The notes: generated by a model from the letters alone, not told the origin. DNA of 64,000 nt from Shewanella hanedai (GCF_007197645.1 NZ_VKGK01000005.1:1-64000), one strand, 5' to 3'. Counted from the stretch's first letter, positions 8,680 to 18,785 are shown. Numbers and translations: made by a program.

Positions 8680-9961
8680 GCTTCGTCCTAAGATACTTGT
8701 GGTTGATGACGAACCCAATAACCTGAGAGTGTATGAACGGATATTAGCGCCGTTGAACTTAGATATAGTCAAAGCAAGTTCAGGGCTTAAAGCGCTGGCT
8801 ATCGTACATAAGCAAGACTTTTTCCTTATTTTAATGGATGTTCAAATGCCGGGTATGGACGGGTTTGAAACAGCCTCACTTATTCTAGACCATCCTAAAA
8901 CATCTCATATTCCCGTGATTTTTATCACTGCCTTTGCTCGCGATGAAGCCTTTGAGTTTAAAGGTTACATGAACGGGGCGGTAGATTATCTAGTTAAACC
9001 TATCAATGATGAGATACTAAAAAGTAAGGTTTGCGTGTTCTTAGAGCTTTATAAAGAGCGACTCAGGTTAGATAACGCGTATAAAACCAAGAAAAAAGCA
9101 GAAGAGGAACTAAAAGTACATAAGGAGAATTTGGAAGAGACGGTTAAAGAGAGAACCAAAGAATTACAAGAGTCGATTGAGCACTTGTTAACGACTCAAG
9201 ATAAGCTGGTTAAAGTTGAAAAGATGGCGTCTTTAGGGCGTTTGGTTGCTGGAGTGGCTCATGAACTCAATACTCCTATAGGAGTGTGTGTGACAGCGGC
9301 ATCGTTTATTGAAGAGGAAACACGTCGAATAAGCCAAAGCTTTAATGATGAGTCATTGGATGCTGACGATTTATCTGCTTTTATTGACTGTTCGATTCAA
9401 GGGGCTGAGATGCTACTTTCTAATCTCGATAGAGCATCTAATTTGATTAAGAAGTTTAAATTAGTTGCGGTGGATGTGTCGACAGAGGAACTGTCAGTAC
9501 TCAATGTCATGGCGCACATTGATGAAATTATTGTGCAAATTTTACCTGCGTTAGATATGACTCACCATCAGATAACCATTGAGGGAGATAAAGAACTCAC
9601 CCTTGAAACCTACCCGGAGACATTAAAGCAAGTGTTGAAAGAGCTGATGCTTAACTCTATGACTCATGCTTTCGAAAAAGGTGTTGATGGCCACATATCG
9701 ATTGGTGTTAATAAAGTTGAAAATAAAATGAGTATCAGTTTTCACGATAATGGTTGTGGTATGGAAGCTGAAACATTAGCGATGGTGTTTGAACCTTTTT
9801 TTACCACCCGCCGAGGTTCTGGTGCAAGTGGCTTAGGTCTCTATATTGTGTTTAATTTAGCTACGCATGTACTTAAAGGTGAAGTAGCTTGTAGCAGTGA
9901 AGTGGGTAAAGGGACTGAAATTACCATTACTTTTCCCCTTGAACATAGCTACCAATCTTAA
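8672..9961 (+). CDS. Receiver-histidine kinase (REC-coiled coil-HisKA-HATPase)
   Basis: A soluble 429-residue protein. The start at 8672 (MSELRP) is chosen over an in-frame ATG at 8657 because GGAGGCGAG lies at 8659-8667. The receiver domain spans residues 1-125 with the acceptor Asp in LMDVQMPGMDG (about residue 56) and Lys in DYLVKP. A charged coiled coil (130-180) leads to a HisKA region with His197 in VAHELNTPIG, then HATPase motifs (NSMTHAF, HDNGCGM, SGLGLYIVF). It likely receives phosphate from the large hybrid kinase and either relays it or regulates the CheB-like protein. It is the last gene of the operon; no terminator hairpin is evident after 9961. Confidence 0.9.
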   Translation: MSELRPKILVVDDEPNNLRVYERILAPLNLDIVKASSGLKALAIVHKQDFFLILMDVQMPGMDGFETASLILDHPKTSHIPVIFITAFARDEAFEFKGYMNGAVDYLVKPINDEILKSKVCVFLELYKERLRLDNAYKTKKKAEEELKVHKENLEETVKERTKELQESIEHLLTTQDKLVKVEKMASLGRLVAGVAHELNTPIGVCVTAASFIEEETRRISQSFNDESLDADDLSAFIDCSIQGAEMLLSNLDRASNLIKKFKLVAVDVSTEELSVLNVMAHIDEIIVQILPALDMTHHQITIEGDKELTLETYPETLKQVLKELMLNSMTHAFEKGVDGHISIGVNKVENKMSISFHDNGCGMEAETLAMVFEPFFTTRRGSGASGLGLYIVFNLATHVLKGEVACSSEVGKGTEITITFPLEHSYQS

Positions 9962-10260
9962 AGTGAGTGGTTCACGGTTTCCACGAATATGCCTTGGAAA
10001 TATTGGAGCTGTATTCATTGCAAGTGTAAGCCGCGCGACATCCCCCCCGTTTTAACCTTGTAAACTCCATTAAGTGAATCGTGATAAACAGCACAAAAAC
10101 AAATTGTTAATGACGGATCTCGTCCTGCATCACATACCTAACTTTACCATACATGCTAGCCTCTGCGCTCAAAGCATTACGAATCACATGCGTCGTAAAT
10201 GCTTTGTAATATCATCTAGATAATCGATATATTGATGGAATGAGAATAGGATCTATCGTA

Positions 10261-10614
10261 ATGAAAAAAATACTACTAGTCGGTCTAGTTAACTGTTTAT
10301 TTCTGGCTTCAGCACCCGCATCCGCCCAAAACCTTGATACAGAGGTCGCGCTTGGCATGGCAAGTTTGATGATCTGCACAACCATTTACAGCCAAAATGA
10401 TATGCAGATTGAAGGTTCTATTGTGAGTCAGTCAATGAAAGCACATCAAGATGCTGGCATTGAGGCAATGATTATGTCAAAAGACACCAGCAAGCTTTTA
10501 GATGAGCATATTGCTAAATTTCAATCTGCCAGTACAGATAAGCAAATTAAGCTATGTGACCAAGCGCTTCAATTTGCTCGAGAAAGTGATTTCGTCAAAG
10601 TGAACGCGTCATAA
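10261..10614 (+). CDS. Small secreted hypothetical protein
   Basis: A 117-residue protein with a clear signal peptide: MKKILL, a hydrophobic core to about residue 18, and an SAPASAQ cleavage region near residue 23. The start at 10261 is preferred over an in-frame ATG at 10240 because it gives the canonical signal sequence. The mature part is mostly helical and contains two cysteines (MICTT and KLCDQ), which could form a disulfide in the periplasm. I do not recognise the family. It stands alone, 299 bp after the kinase operon; that gap holds no other gene that I can see. Confidence 0.7.
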   Translation: MKKILLVGLVNCLFLASAPASAQNLDTEVALGMASLMICTTIYSQNDMQIEGSIVSQSMKAHQDAGIEAMIMSKDTSKLLDEHIAKFQSASTDKQIKLCDQALQFARESDFVKVNAS

Positions 10615-10843
10615 ATTAAACGTCCCCAAGTTTATAATGTACCCATACCTCTTGCTGTATCTTAATGATATTAAGCAGGAGGTTATGATACTCGTCATAT
10701 TATTCACATACTGGGTCGAGTGATATTAACTAAGTGCCTGTATATGAGCTAAGTCCATGTGCTCGTATTTATTTTCGTATTGCAATGATAAAAAGATCGT
10801 TAATACTAAGGTCTTGTTGAATGTATTGACGCTGACAGTATTT

Positions 10844-11803
10844 TTATCCAAGTGGCTTCTCATTATTTACGTCTAGTTGTTTAACAAATTTATTAAATAA
10901 AGCTGCACTCTTTTTTGGGACTTCTACCATGGGAAGGTGCCCAATATTCTTCAGTAATACGACCTGAACATTACTGAGTAAAGGACAGATTTTATCGAGT
11001 GCACTTTTATCTAAAATTCTGTCTTCCTCCCCCCATACAATCAATACTGGAACCTGAATTTTATCTAAGTAAGGAAGGAGATCATTGTTGTGAAAATCAG
11101 CAAATATCTTGTGATGTAATTGTTTTTTATGCGCCTGAAGTGCTAAATGTGTTTGTTTTAAAGATTTGGGAATAAGGCCAGATTTATAGAAAGTGTAATT
11201 AAAGTATTCAATTGGATTGGTACAATCAATCAAAGGGTTGGGGCGGTTAGAGGCCAAGTCTTGAAACATATCACTCTTAATTGGGCTGTCGATTCCAGCA
11301 TTATCAAATAACGTGACCGATAAAATCTCTTCTGGAAATAGAGCAGCATAGGTTGCTGCGATCTGCCCTCCCATAGAGCTACCGAGTATATGAAAAGGAG
11401 CTAATTTTTGCTCGGAAACAAACAAATGCACACGCTTAACCTGAGCTTCAATGCAGTAGTCTGCATCAAGTGGTGCATCACTCTCACCATGTCCAAGTAA
11501 ATCTAATGCAATGATTCGATATTTTTTCTTTAAAAATAACGACATTTGAAGCCAGTTATCTTTATTGGCGGTAAAGCCATGGGGCATAAGGAGTATTGGC
11601 TTACTGTTTATTTGATAGTGTTCATTTGCGTTATCTAGATATACATAACGCTTTTCAAGGAGAGTGATCTCTTTTCGGCTGAGCCCTGAGAGATAACGAG
11701 TGGTGTGGGTTAAGAGTTGATAGAGATACAATGGAGTAAAATAGATAAGAATTAAGCTAATTAGCAGTACTAAAATGAATGCGGATATAAAAAATGAAAC
11801 CAT
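10844..11803 (-). CDS. Membrane-anchored alpha/beta-fold hydrolase
   Basis: A 319-residue protein from the ATG at 11803, preceded by GGAG in GGAGAGTTTC on the complement; a longer frame starts at 11875 without ribosome-site support. An N-terminal hydrophobic helix (about residues 3-24) anchors it. The hydrolase fold follows: the oxyanion region PHGFTANKDNW, the strand LDLLGHGESDAP, the nucleophile elbow GSSMGG (Ser), the acid in VWGEEDRIL and the His in NIGHLPM. This matches the esterase/lipase/haloalkane-dehalogenase-like superfamily, and the substrate cannot be told from sequence. It lies downstream of the lux locus on the opposite strand and need not be related to light production. Confidence 0.85.
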   Translation of the reverse strand: MVSFFISAFILVLLISLILIYFTPLYLYQLLTHTTRYLSGLSRKEITLLEKRYVYLDNANEHYQINSKPILLMPHGFTANKDNWLQMSLFLKKKYRIIALDLLGHGESDAPLDADYCIEAQVKRVHLFVSEQKLAPFHILGSSMGGQIAATYAALFPEEILSVTLFDNAGIDSPIKSDMFQDLASNRPNPLIDCTNPIEYFNYTFYKSGLIPKSLKQTHLALQAHKKQLHHKIFADFHNNDLLPYLDKIQVPVLIVWGEEDRILDKSALDKICPLLSNVQVVLLKNIGHLPMVEVPKKSAALFNKFVKQLDVNNEKPLG

Positions 11804-12515
11804 GAAACTCTCCAAATGAAAATAGATTTTGTCTAATAATATACGGCCCCAAAAGAACACTTGATACAGTAGCACGATAGTTATTAAAGTGTTGCGTAAA
11901 AGTGTGCTGATTTGCTTAGCCTAAATTAGGGGTAATGATTATTAAGATGTCAGCAAACATAATTTGAAATTAAAGATTTAAGTGGCACTTGGTTTTGAAC
12001 ATATTTAACGGTTGGATCTTCATTCATTTGCACTACCGCGCCAATCATAAATAGAAAGCCAATACCCAGTAGTATTAATCCCATAGCGCATTTCTCTGGT
12101 GAGTTGGGTTCTTTAGCACCTCAACGGATCCAGATAGATGCCGTTAAGCGGGGCATTTTGTTTAGCAAGTTTCGCTGCAGGTATAGTATCAATATCTCCC
12201 AATAATCTTTTAGCAAAAACAAATTGCACCCTATCTTGTGATTGCAACAAATAACGCTTGATATGAAATAGCGTTGGCTAATGAGTAAAATCGTATTATG
12301 TCATTACAATCAAACTCAATGGCAATAACTGCGCAAAATCATTAACAATTGGGTGTGTAATTTTTTTAATTATTGAACACTGTGATATTAATAAACTCTT
12401 AAATTATTTAATGAATTTTGTGTTTATGCGTATGGGGGCGGTTATAATTATAGTGTTTTTTTAGTGTGATCTATTAAGTAAGATTATACAGGATTGTGAT
12501 GAATAGTATGAAGTA
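11804..12515. other. Gene-poor AT-rich gap left of luxR
   Basis: A 712-bp stretch between the hydrolase and luxR. Its middle holds the decayed ORF at 11950-12277. The rest (12278-12515) is AT-rich, with promoter-like TATAAT strings (for example near 12444) but no downstream gene they clearly serve. I see no transposase, tRNA or att-like direct repeat that would mark the edge of a mobile unit. Confidence 0.5.
11950..12277 (-). pseudogene. Decayed small-protein ORF(s), possibly a 44-residue membrane peptide
   Basis: On the complement, 12277-12113 reads protein-like sequence (...VQFVFAKRLLGDIDTIP..., ...LNGIYLDPLRC) without a plausible start codon, ending in TAA. From about 12120 a second frame, shifted by one base, reads KEPNSPEKCAMGLILLGIG and continues through a hydrophobic helix to a TGA at 11950-11952. 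Together they look like one gene broken by a frameshift near 12113-12123. Alternatively, the ATG at 12084 could make a 44-residue single-pass membrane protein (MGLILLGIGFLFMIGAVV...), though it has only a weak ribosome site. I do not recognise the family. Confidence 0.4.
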
Positions 12516-13262
12516 TTACAAAGGGAATGGATTCATGACCCCTGTTAGGATAGATTTTGAGATACTTTGACTGCGATTATTTGTACCAAGTTTAGTTTGT
12601 AAATTGGTTATATGAAAAGATACTGTTCTTTCAGAGCAATCTAGTATTTTAGATATTTCCCAGGTTGTTTTTCCCTCACTTATCCAAGCTAGGCATTCTT
12701 TCTCTCTTGGTGTTAACTGTGTGCAAGTATTGCCAATATTTTTATTAATTCTTTGATGGCTGTCTAAAAGTTCAGGAAGAACGAGTAAAACATAAGAGTA
12801 AGAGTTTGAATGTAAAGATATTAATGTTTTTTCATTATTTGAATTGGCAAAACTAATTACTCCAAAGCTATTATTTTTTGTATGAACAGGAAAGCTAAAT
12901 CCTGATTTAAGATTTGAATTTTTTGCTTCTTCAATTACATTTGTTTTGTTTTTATCCCATTTACTTTGTTCCAACATACTCCAAATTATTGGAGCGTAAT
13001 TAGAAGCGCTATAATCAATAATAGGATCGTAATCAATTAGTTTCTCATCGTTGTAATATTTTTTCCAACATGAAGGGTAATTATCTAAAATATATAAGTC
13101 TGATTTAAATATTGATACTGGATTCAGTATAGCAAATAGATAGTATTCACAGTCAAGGAGAAGGGCTAATTTTGTGAGGCAAGCGTTGAGGTCATTATCA
13201 TTTTCAGATAAACGAAGGTTATCATTGATTTCATATACGGCATCCATTTTGAAAAAATCCAT
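12516..13262 (-). CDS. luxR: LuxR-type acyl-homoserine-lactone-responsive activator
   Basis: A 248-residue regulator divergent from luxI. The start at 13262 is supported by AAGGGA a few bases upstream. The N-terminal autoinducer-binding domain carries the family-invariant set Trp66, Tyr70, Asp79, Pro80 and Trp94, with exactly the spacing of TraR/LasR. The C-terminal GerE-type helix-turn-helix begins at LTPREKECLAWISEGKT (about 183) and includes SERTVSFHITNLQTKLG. When loaded with the signal made by LuxI it should bind the 20-bp lux box between the two genes and activate luxICDABEG (known for Vibrio fischeri LuxR; inferred here). The arrangement luxR-divergent-luxI equals that of V. fischeri. 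The gene is notably AT-rich. Confidence 0.93.
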   Translation of the reverse strand: MDFFKMDAVYEINDNLRLSENDNDLNACLTKLALLLDCEYYLFAILNPVSIFKSDLYILDNYPSCWKKYYNDEKLIDYDPIIDYSASNYAPIIWSMLEQSKWDKNKTNVIEEAKNSNLKSGFSFPVHTKNNSFGVISFANSNNEKTLISLHSNSYSYVLLVLPELLDSHQRINKNIGNTCTQLTPREKECLAWISEGKTTWEISKILDCSERTVSFHITNLQTKLGTNNRSQSISKSILTGVMNPFPL

Positions 13263-13401
13263 TTATTTCCCTTACTTTTTATAATGATATAGTATTTGGT
13301 AACTATAGCATGTCTAGTTTACTAATCTGTATCTGTATCTTAATTTTAAAACTAAAGTAGTAGGTGGTGTGAAGTAAGTAATCGTTTTATAAGAGTTGTA
13401 A

Positions 13402-13421
13402 CCCTGTAATATCGTACAGGC
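13402..13421 (+). promoter_or_regulatory. lux box (LuxR operator) before luxI
   Basis: CCTGTAATATCGTACAGG at 13403-13420 is a perfect CCTGTA-N6-TACAGG dyad. It differs from the V. fischeri core (CCTGTAGGATCGTACAGG) only at two spacer bases. Its centre (13411.5) lies about 43 bp upstream of the transcription start predicted from the -10 below, the position of a class II LuxR site. Confidence 0.93.
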
Positions 13422-13442
13422 TTAAAAGATATACTCGCTTGT

Positions 13443-13448
13443 TATAGT
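13443..13448 (+). promoter_or_regulatory. -10 element of the luxICDABEG promoter
   Basis: TATAGT lies 22 bp right of the lux box; the expected start would be near 13455, just before the ribosome site AAAGGAG (13456-13462). No -35 hexamer is evident because the lux box occupies that place, as expected for LuxR-dependent promoters. Confidence 0.6.
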
Positions 13449-13467
13449 GGTTTTGAAAGGAGTATAT

Positions 13468-14049
13468 ATGCAAATTATCATAAAGAAATCAAACTTTATC
13501 ACTATTCCAAAGAATGAATACCTTGGGTTGTTAAAGCTGCGCTATCAAGTATTTGTGCTAAGGTTGCAATGGGGGCTGGCTTCTGTAAATGGTCTGGAGT
13601 CAGATAACTATGACAATGTGGATGCTGCATATATATATGCTTGCGATGATACTGAAAAAATTTATGGTTGTTGGCGGTTACTGCCAACAACAGGAGATTA
13701 TATGTTAAGAACAGTATTTTTAAAGTTGCTTGGTGACCAAGATATACCTAATGATCCTACTATTATTGAATTAAGTCGGTTTGCAGTTGAAAAGCAGAGT
13801 TCAACAATGAATGGAGTAAGCAGTGAGATAACAATGAAACTTTTTGAAGCAATATACATTCATGCAGTAAACCATGGAATAAAAGAATACGTTTCGGTGA
13901 CATCTACAGCGATTGAGCGATTTCTAAAACGAATTAAAATCCCTTGTAATCGTATTGGTGATCAACAAGTTCATTTGTTGGGATGTACTAAGTCAGTTGT
14001 ATTGTCAATGCCTATTAATGACGATTTTAAACATGCTGTCATGTGTTAA
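13468..14049 (+). CDS. luxI: Acyl-homoserine-lactone synthase
   Basis: A 193-residue LuxI-family enzyme that makes an N-acyl-homoserine lactone from S-adenosylmethionine and an acyl donor. The ATG at 13468 follows AAAGGAG (13456-13462); an in-frame GTG at 13447 falls inside the -10 element and is rejected. All the family's invariant residues are at canonical numbers: Arg25, Phe29, Trp35, Glu44, Asp46, Asp49, Arg70, Phe84, Glu101 and Arg104. It is the first gene of the light operon and sits right behind the lux box, giving the usual positive feedback. The acyl chain made cannot be read from sequence. A 147-bp gap without an evident terminator separates it from luxC. Confidence 0.93.
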   Translation: MQIIIKKSNFITIPKNEYLGLLKLRYQVFVLRLQWGLASVNGLESDNYDNVDAAYIYACDDTEKIYGCWRLLPTTGDYMLRTVFLKLLGDQDIPNDPTIIELSRFAVEKQSSTMNGVSSEITMKLFEAIYIHAVNHGIKEYVSVTSTAIERFLKRIKIPCNRIGDQQVHLLGCTKSVVLSMPINDDFKHAVMC

Positions 14050-14196
14050 TATTAGGTCAAACTATGACAGTTAACATTACATTAATACGTATTTAAAAAC
14101 ACCATTTAATAATGGAAGTAAAAAGTCACAACGTAAATTTATCAAGGGCTAGTAATATTAACAATATAGAACTATCAATTATACTGAGGTATGTTA

Positions 14197-15636
14197 ATGA
14201 TTAAGTATGTTCCAATGATAATCGGAGGCGTCATTCAAGATGATCCCGATAATGAAATTAGAGAGTTAACGTTAAATAATGAACGTAAAGTTCATCTACC
14301 TATTATTGATAGTAGTCATGTGGATAAAATAATAGAAATAAAAGTACAGAACAATTTGAATTTAAATCAAGTCGTTAACTTTTTGTATACGGTTGGACAA
14401 CGTTGGAAAAGTGAAGAGTATTCACGTCGTCGAACTTATATTAGAGATCTGAAAAACTTCCTTGGATATTCAAATGAAATGGCGAAACTAGAAGCTAATT
14501 GGATTGCGATGTTATTGTGTTCAAAAAGTGCATTATATGACATTGTAAAAAATGATTTAGGGTCATTGCATATTATTGATGAGTGGATACCTCAAGGAGA
14601 TTGTTACGTCAAAGCATTGCCAAAAGGTAAATCAGTACATTTACTTGCAGGTAATGTGCCCTTATCTGGAGTGACATCGATTCTTAGGGCTATTTTAACT
14701 AAAAATGAATGTATTATTAAAACATCTGCGGCAGATCCATTCACGGCAACCGCTTTGATATCTAGTTTTATCGATGTCAATGCGAGTCATATTATTACGC
14801 GATCAATGTCGGTGATGTATTGGGCACATAGTGAAGATATTTCGTTACCGAAAATCATCATGAGTCAGGCTGATGTCGTAGTCGCTTGGGGCGGAGATGA
14901 GGCCATTAAATGGGCTGTTAAACATACACCGTACAATATCGATATTCTAAAGTTTGGTCCAAAGCAGAGTCTGAGCATTGTTGATAATCCAGAAGATATG
15001 GTCCTTGCGGCAACTGGAGTTGCTCATGATATTTGTTTTTATGATCAACAGGCCTGTTTTTCAACTCAAAATATTTATTACATCGGTAATAAATTAGCTT
15101 TGTTCATTGATGAGCTTGAGAGACAATTAACACTTTATGCAAAAATTTTGCCTAAAGGTTTTCAAAATTTTGATGAAAAAGCGGCTTTTAGTCTTACTGA
15201 AAAAGAATGCTTATTTGCAGGTTATGACATTAGAAGGGGAGATAATCAAAGCTGGCTAATTATTACATCCCCTTTAGATTCATTTGGAAATCAACCTTTA
15301 TCACGATCTGTTTATGTTCATCATGTTTCAACACTCTCTGAGATACTACCTTTTATTAATAAAAATGTTACTCAGACTGTCTCGGTAACTCCATGGGGAT
15401 CCTCATTTAAGTTCAGAGACCAACTGGCAGAATATGGTGCTGAGCGTATTGTCGAGTCAGGTATGAATAATGTATTTCGTGTTGGTGGTGCCCATGATGG
15501 TATGCGTCCTCTACAACATTTAGTTAATTATGTGTCTCAAGAGAGACCATCCAGTCATACAACAAAAGATGTTGCTGTGGAAATAGAACAAACACGTTAT
15601 TTACAAGAAGATAAATTTTTAGTTTTTGTCCCATAA
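14197..15636 (+). CDS. luxC: Long-chain acyl-protein thioester/acyl-CoA reductase
   Basis: A 479-residue subunit of the fatty acid reductase complex that reduces activated fatty acid to the aldehyde substrate of luciferase with NADPH (known). The start at 14197 (MIKYVP) is favoured over the ATG at 14191 because ACTGAGGT ends at 14190. The acyl-accepting Cys is Cys287 in QQACFSTQN, corresponding to Cys286 of the V. harveyi enzyme. The aldehyde-dehydrogenase-like core includes [10 protein letters not shown] and [12 protein letters not shown]. It is followed 16 bp later by luxD. Codon use is AT-rich like the rest of the lux block. Confidence 0.95.
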   Translation: MIKYVPMIIGGVIQDDPDNEIRELTLNNERKVHLPIIDSSHVDKIIEIKVQNNLNLNQVVNFLYTVGQRWKSEEYSRRRTYIRDLKNFLGYSNEMAKLEANWIAMLLCSKSALYDIVKNDLGSLHIIDEWIPQGDCYVKALPKGKSVHLLAGNVPLSGVTSILRAILTKNECIIKTSAADPFTATALISSFIDVNASHIITRSMSVMYWAHSEDISLPKIIMSQADVVVAWGGDEAIKWAVKHTPYNIDILKFGPKQSLSIVDNPEDMVLAATGVAHDICFYDQQACFSTQNIYYIGNKLALFIDELERQLTLYAKILPKGFQNFDEKAAFSLTEKECLFAGYDIRRGDNQSWLIITSPLDSFGNQPLSRSVYVHHVSTLSEILPFINKNVTQTVSVTPWGSSFKFRDQLAEYGAERIVESGMNNVFRVGGAHDGMRPLQHLVNYVSQERPSSHTTKDVAVEIEQTRYLQEDKFLVFVP

Positions 15637-15652
15637 TATAAAAGGAAATCAT

Positions 15653-16579
15653 ATGGAATGTTCAAATTCTTGCTTAACTATAGATCATGTTATTCAGCTT
15701 GATGATGATAAAGAAATTAGAGTATGGGAAACGTTACCAAAGGATAATACAGCGGTAAGGAATAACACTATTCTTATTGCTTCTGGTTTTGCTCGGAGAA
15801 TGGATCATTTTGCAGGCTTAGCTGAATACCTATCCAGTAATGGTTTTCATGTTATCCGTTATGATTCTCTTCATCATGTTGGATTGAGCAGTGGTGATAT
15901 TAATGAGTTTACAATGTCGATTGGAAAAGACAGTTTGCTTATCGTAATAGAATGGCTCAAAGGACGTGGCGTTAATAAATTAGGTTTGATTGCAGCAAGT
16001 TTATCCGCTCGTATTGCTTATGAAATATCAAATGATGTTGATTTATCATTTTTAGTGACTGCTGTGGGAGTTGTAAATTTGAGGGATACGTTAGAGAGGT
16101 CATTAAAATATGACTACTTACAATTAGAAATTGAAGACTTGCCTGAAGATTTAGATTTTGAGGGGCACAATTTGGGATCTAAAGTTTTTGTGAGAGATTG
16201 TTTTAAACATAACTGGGTTACGTTAGATTCGACAAAAAACAAAATGAAAAACCTAGACATTCCATTTATTGCATTTACGGCTAATGATGATGATTGGGTT
16301 AAGAAAGCTGAAGTATTGGAGATGATGAATAGTATCAGTTCTACAAAGTGTAAACTGTATTCTTTAATCGGTAGCTCTCATGATTTAGGTGAAAACCTTG
16401 TCGTGTTAAGAAATTTTTATCAGTCAGTTACTAAGGCCGCAATATCTTTAGATAATGATTCTGTTGATCTAAATGTTGAAATATTTGAACCAAAATTTGA
16501 AGAATTAACGAGTGTAACAGTACAAGAGCGAAGATTAAAAAATAAAATCGAAAGTGAAATTCTAGAGTTAATGAATTAA
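15653..16579 (+). CDS. luxD: Myristoyl-ACP-specific thioesterase/acyl transferase
   Basis: A 308-residue alpha/beta hydrolase that diverts fatty acid from ACP to the reductase complex. The ATG at 15653 follows AAAGGAAA (15640-15647); an in-frame start at 15626 inside luxC is rejected. The AXSXS nucleophile elbow AASLS places Ser116 as the nucleophile; the Asp in ANDDDWV and the His in [10 protein letters not shown] complete the triad. It is the second gene of the CDABEG order and is followed 37 bp later by luxA. Confidence 0.94.
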   Translation: MECSNSCLTIDHVIQLDDDKEIRVWETLPKDNTAVRNNTILIASGFARRMDHFAGLAEYLSSNGFHVIRYDSLHHVGLSSGDINEFTMSIGKDSLLIVIEWLKGRGVNKLGLIAASLSARIAYEISNDVDLSFLVTAVGVVNLRDTLERSLKYDYLQLEIEDLPEDLDFEGHNLGSKVFVRDCFKHNWVTLDSTKNKMKNLDIPFIAFTANDDDWVKKAEVLEMMNSISSTKCKLYSLIGSSHDLGENLVVLRNFYQSVTKAAISLDNDSVDLNVEIFEPKFEELTSVTVQERRLKNKIESEILELMN

Positions 16580-16616
16580 TAGTCATACCCGGTTATATAA
16601 AATAAAGGAAATAATT

Positions 16617-17681
16617 ATGAAGTTCGGAAATATTTGTTTTTCATATCAACCGCCTGGTGAGACTCATAAACAGGTAATGGATCGTTTTATTCGACTTGGC
16701 GTTGCTTCGGAAGAACTTGGCTTTGATACATACTGGACTCTGGAGCACCATTTTACTGAGTTCGGTCTTACTGGTAACCTTTTTGTTGCTGCAGCAAATC
16801 TACTTGGCCGAACTAAAACACTGCAAGTTGGGACGATGGGGGTTGTACTCCCTACAGCTCATCCAGTTCGACAACTAGAAGATGTATTGTTATTGGATCA
16901 AATGTCTAAAGGTCGTTTTAATTTTGGCGTTGTTCGAGGTTTATACCATAAAGATTTCAGGGTATTTGGCGTCAATATGGAAGACTCACGCGGGATAACT
17001 CAAAGCTTCCATACCATGATCATTGATGGCGTAAAAACGGGACGTATAAGCTCAGATGGGGAACATATAGAGTTCCCAGAAGTTGAGGTATATCCAACAG
17101 CTTATTCAAAGGAGCTCCCAACGTGTATGACAGCGGAGTCAGCTAGCACAACGGAGTGGTTAGCTGAGCGGGGATTGCCAATGGTGCTTAGCTGGATAAT
17201 TGGAACCAACGAGAAAAAAGCGCAAATGGAACTTTATAATGAAATTGCGATAGAGCATGGTCATGATATTACTAAGATTGATCATTGTATGACATTTATA
17301 TGCTCAGTGGATAATGATAGTAATAAGGCACGTGATGTATGCCGTGCTTTTCTTGCTAATTGGTATGACTCTTATGTTAATGCTACCAACATATTCAATG
17401 ATAGCAACCAAACTCGTGGCTATGACTATCACAAAGGTCAGTGGAGAGATTTTGTACTAAAAGGTCATACAAATAGCAACAGACGTGTTGATTACAGTAA
17501 TGAAATTAACCCTGTAGGCACACCTGAAGAATGTATTTCAATTATTCAACGTGATATTGATGCGACCGGTATTACTAATATCACCTGTGGGTTTGAAGCA
17601 AATGGTAGTGAAGAGGAAATAGTGGCTTCTATGGGACGGTTTATGACACAAGTGGCTCCTTTTTTGAAAGACCCTAGCTAG
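16617..17681 (+). CDS. luxA: Bacterial luciferase alpha subunit
   Basis: A 354-residue flavin monooxygenase subunit that carries the active site for light emission from FMNH2, O2 and a long-chain aldehyde (known). The active-site pair His44-His45 sits in LEHHFTEFG. Position 106 is Val ([14 protein letters not shown]), not the reactive Cys106 of V. harveyi; V. fischeri also has Val here, pointing to a fischeri-like lineage. The mobile-loop region around residues 260-290 is present, and the length equals V. fischeri LuxA. AAAGGAAA precedes the ATG. It pairs with luxB 38 bp downstream. Confidence 0.97.
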   Translation: MKFGNICFSYQPPGETHKQVMDRFIRLGVASEELGFDTYWTLEHHFTEFGLTGNLFVAAANLLGRTKTLQVGTMGVVLPTAHPVRQLEDVLLLDQMSKGRFNFGVVRGLYHKDFRVFGVNMEDSRGITQSFHTMIIDGVKTGRISSDGEHIEFPEVEVYPTAYSKELPTCMTAESASTTEWLAERGLPMVLSWIIGTNEKKAQMELYNEIAIEHGHDITKIDHCMTFICSVDNDSNKARDVCRAFLANWYDSYVNATNIFNDSNQTRGYDYHKGQWRDFVLKGHTNSNRRVDYSNEINPVGTPEECISIIQRDIDATGITNITCGFEANGSEEEIVASMGRFMTQVAPFLKDPS

Positions 17682-17719
17682 TCATTAATACATTTAATTA
17701 AATATAGTAAGGAAATATT

Positions 17720-18703
17720 ATGAAATTTGGATTGTTTTTCCTCAACTTTCAGCTAGATGGTATGACTTCAGAAAACACTTTAGATAATATGGTGAGCATG
17801 GTGTCTCTTGTTGATGCTGATGAATATCATTTTGATACAGTACTCATATACGAACATCATTTTTCTAAAAGTGGCATTATAGCTTCACCTATTACAGCGG
17901 CTGGTTTTTTACTTGGATTGACTAATAGGCTGCATATTGGCTCTTTAAATCAAGTTATTACAACTCACCATCCAGTACGTGTTGCCGAGGAATCAAGTTT
18001 ATTAGACCAGATGTCTGAAGGTCGTTTCATTCTGGGATTCAGCAATAGTGAAAACGACTTTGAAATGGATTTCTTTAAACGTAATTTAGCATCTCGGCAA
18101 CAGCAATTTGAAGCTTGTTATGACATCATTAATGAGGCGTTGACGACTGGATATTGCCACCCTCAAAATGATTTTTACGATTTCCCTAAAGTGTCAATAA
18201 ACCCACATTGTTTTAGTAAAAATGGGCCTAAGCAGTATGTAGTAGCAACAAGTAAAAGTGTCGTTGAATGGGCCGCTAAAAATGCATTGTCTCTGACGTT
18301 TAAATGGGATGATAGTCTTGCAGATAAAGAAAGTTATGCAATGCTTTATAATGAAATTGCGATGCGTTATGGTATTGACATTTCAAATGTAGAGCACCAA
18401 CTTACAGTCATTGTCAATTTGAATGCTGATGGTGATTTAGCTCGCGATGAAGCTAAGGGGTACTTGAAAAACTATATTGTTGAAACATATCCAGACATCG
18501 ATCATGTGGCTAAAATAAATTCAATCATTGCAGAGAACGCGATTGGTACTGATGCCGAGTATTATGACCAAATTAAACTAGCAGTTGAAAAAACAGGAGT
18601 TAAAAAAATTCTGTTATCATTTGAATCCATGAAGGATTCAAATGATGTTAAAAATATTATTAATATGGCAAATGACAAAATATCTAAAAATATTAAGGCA
18701 TAG
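17720..18703 (+). CDS. luxB: Bacterial luciferase beta subunit
   Basis: A 327-residue TIM-barrel paralogue of LuxA that stabilises the heterodimer. It keeps the family pattern ([32 protein letters not shown]) but lacks the mobile loop and a complete active site, as in all LuxB proteins. AAGGAAAT lies 8-12 bases before the ATG. No extra luxF-type gene follows; the next gene is luxE after 82 bp. Confidence 0.97.
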   Translation: MKFGLFFLNFQLDGMTSENTLDNMVSMVSLVDADEYHFDTVLIYEHHFSKSGIIASPITAAGFLLGLTNRLHIGSLNQVITTHHPVRVAEESSLLDQMSEGRFILGFSNSENDFEMDFFKRNLASRQQQFEACYDIINEALTTGYCHPQNDFYDFPKVSINPHCFSKNGPKQYVVATSKSVVEWAAKNALSLTFKWDDSLADKESYAMLYNEIAMRYGIDISNVEHQLTVIVNLNADGDLARDEAKGYLKNYIVETYPDIDHVAKINSIIAENAIGTDAEYYDQIKLAVEKTGVKKILLSFESMKDSNDVKNIINMANDKISKNIKA

Positions 18704-18785
18704 TGTTCGTTGGTTTTAAATGGTGGTAGAAATAATTTACCACTATTTAAAATAATGTTAATAACCCCTGCTATTTAGGTTGTAT

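Noticed and set aside
10648..10682. Imperfect hairpin CTTAAT-gat-ATTAAG with outer CCTC/GAGG as a terminator of the small secreted gene
   Set aside because: Outer pairing is interrupted and no T-run follows, so I could not support a terminator.
13360..13400. CRP-type site before luxR
   Set aside because: TGTGA occurs once near 13370 but the matching TCACA half is missing.
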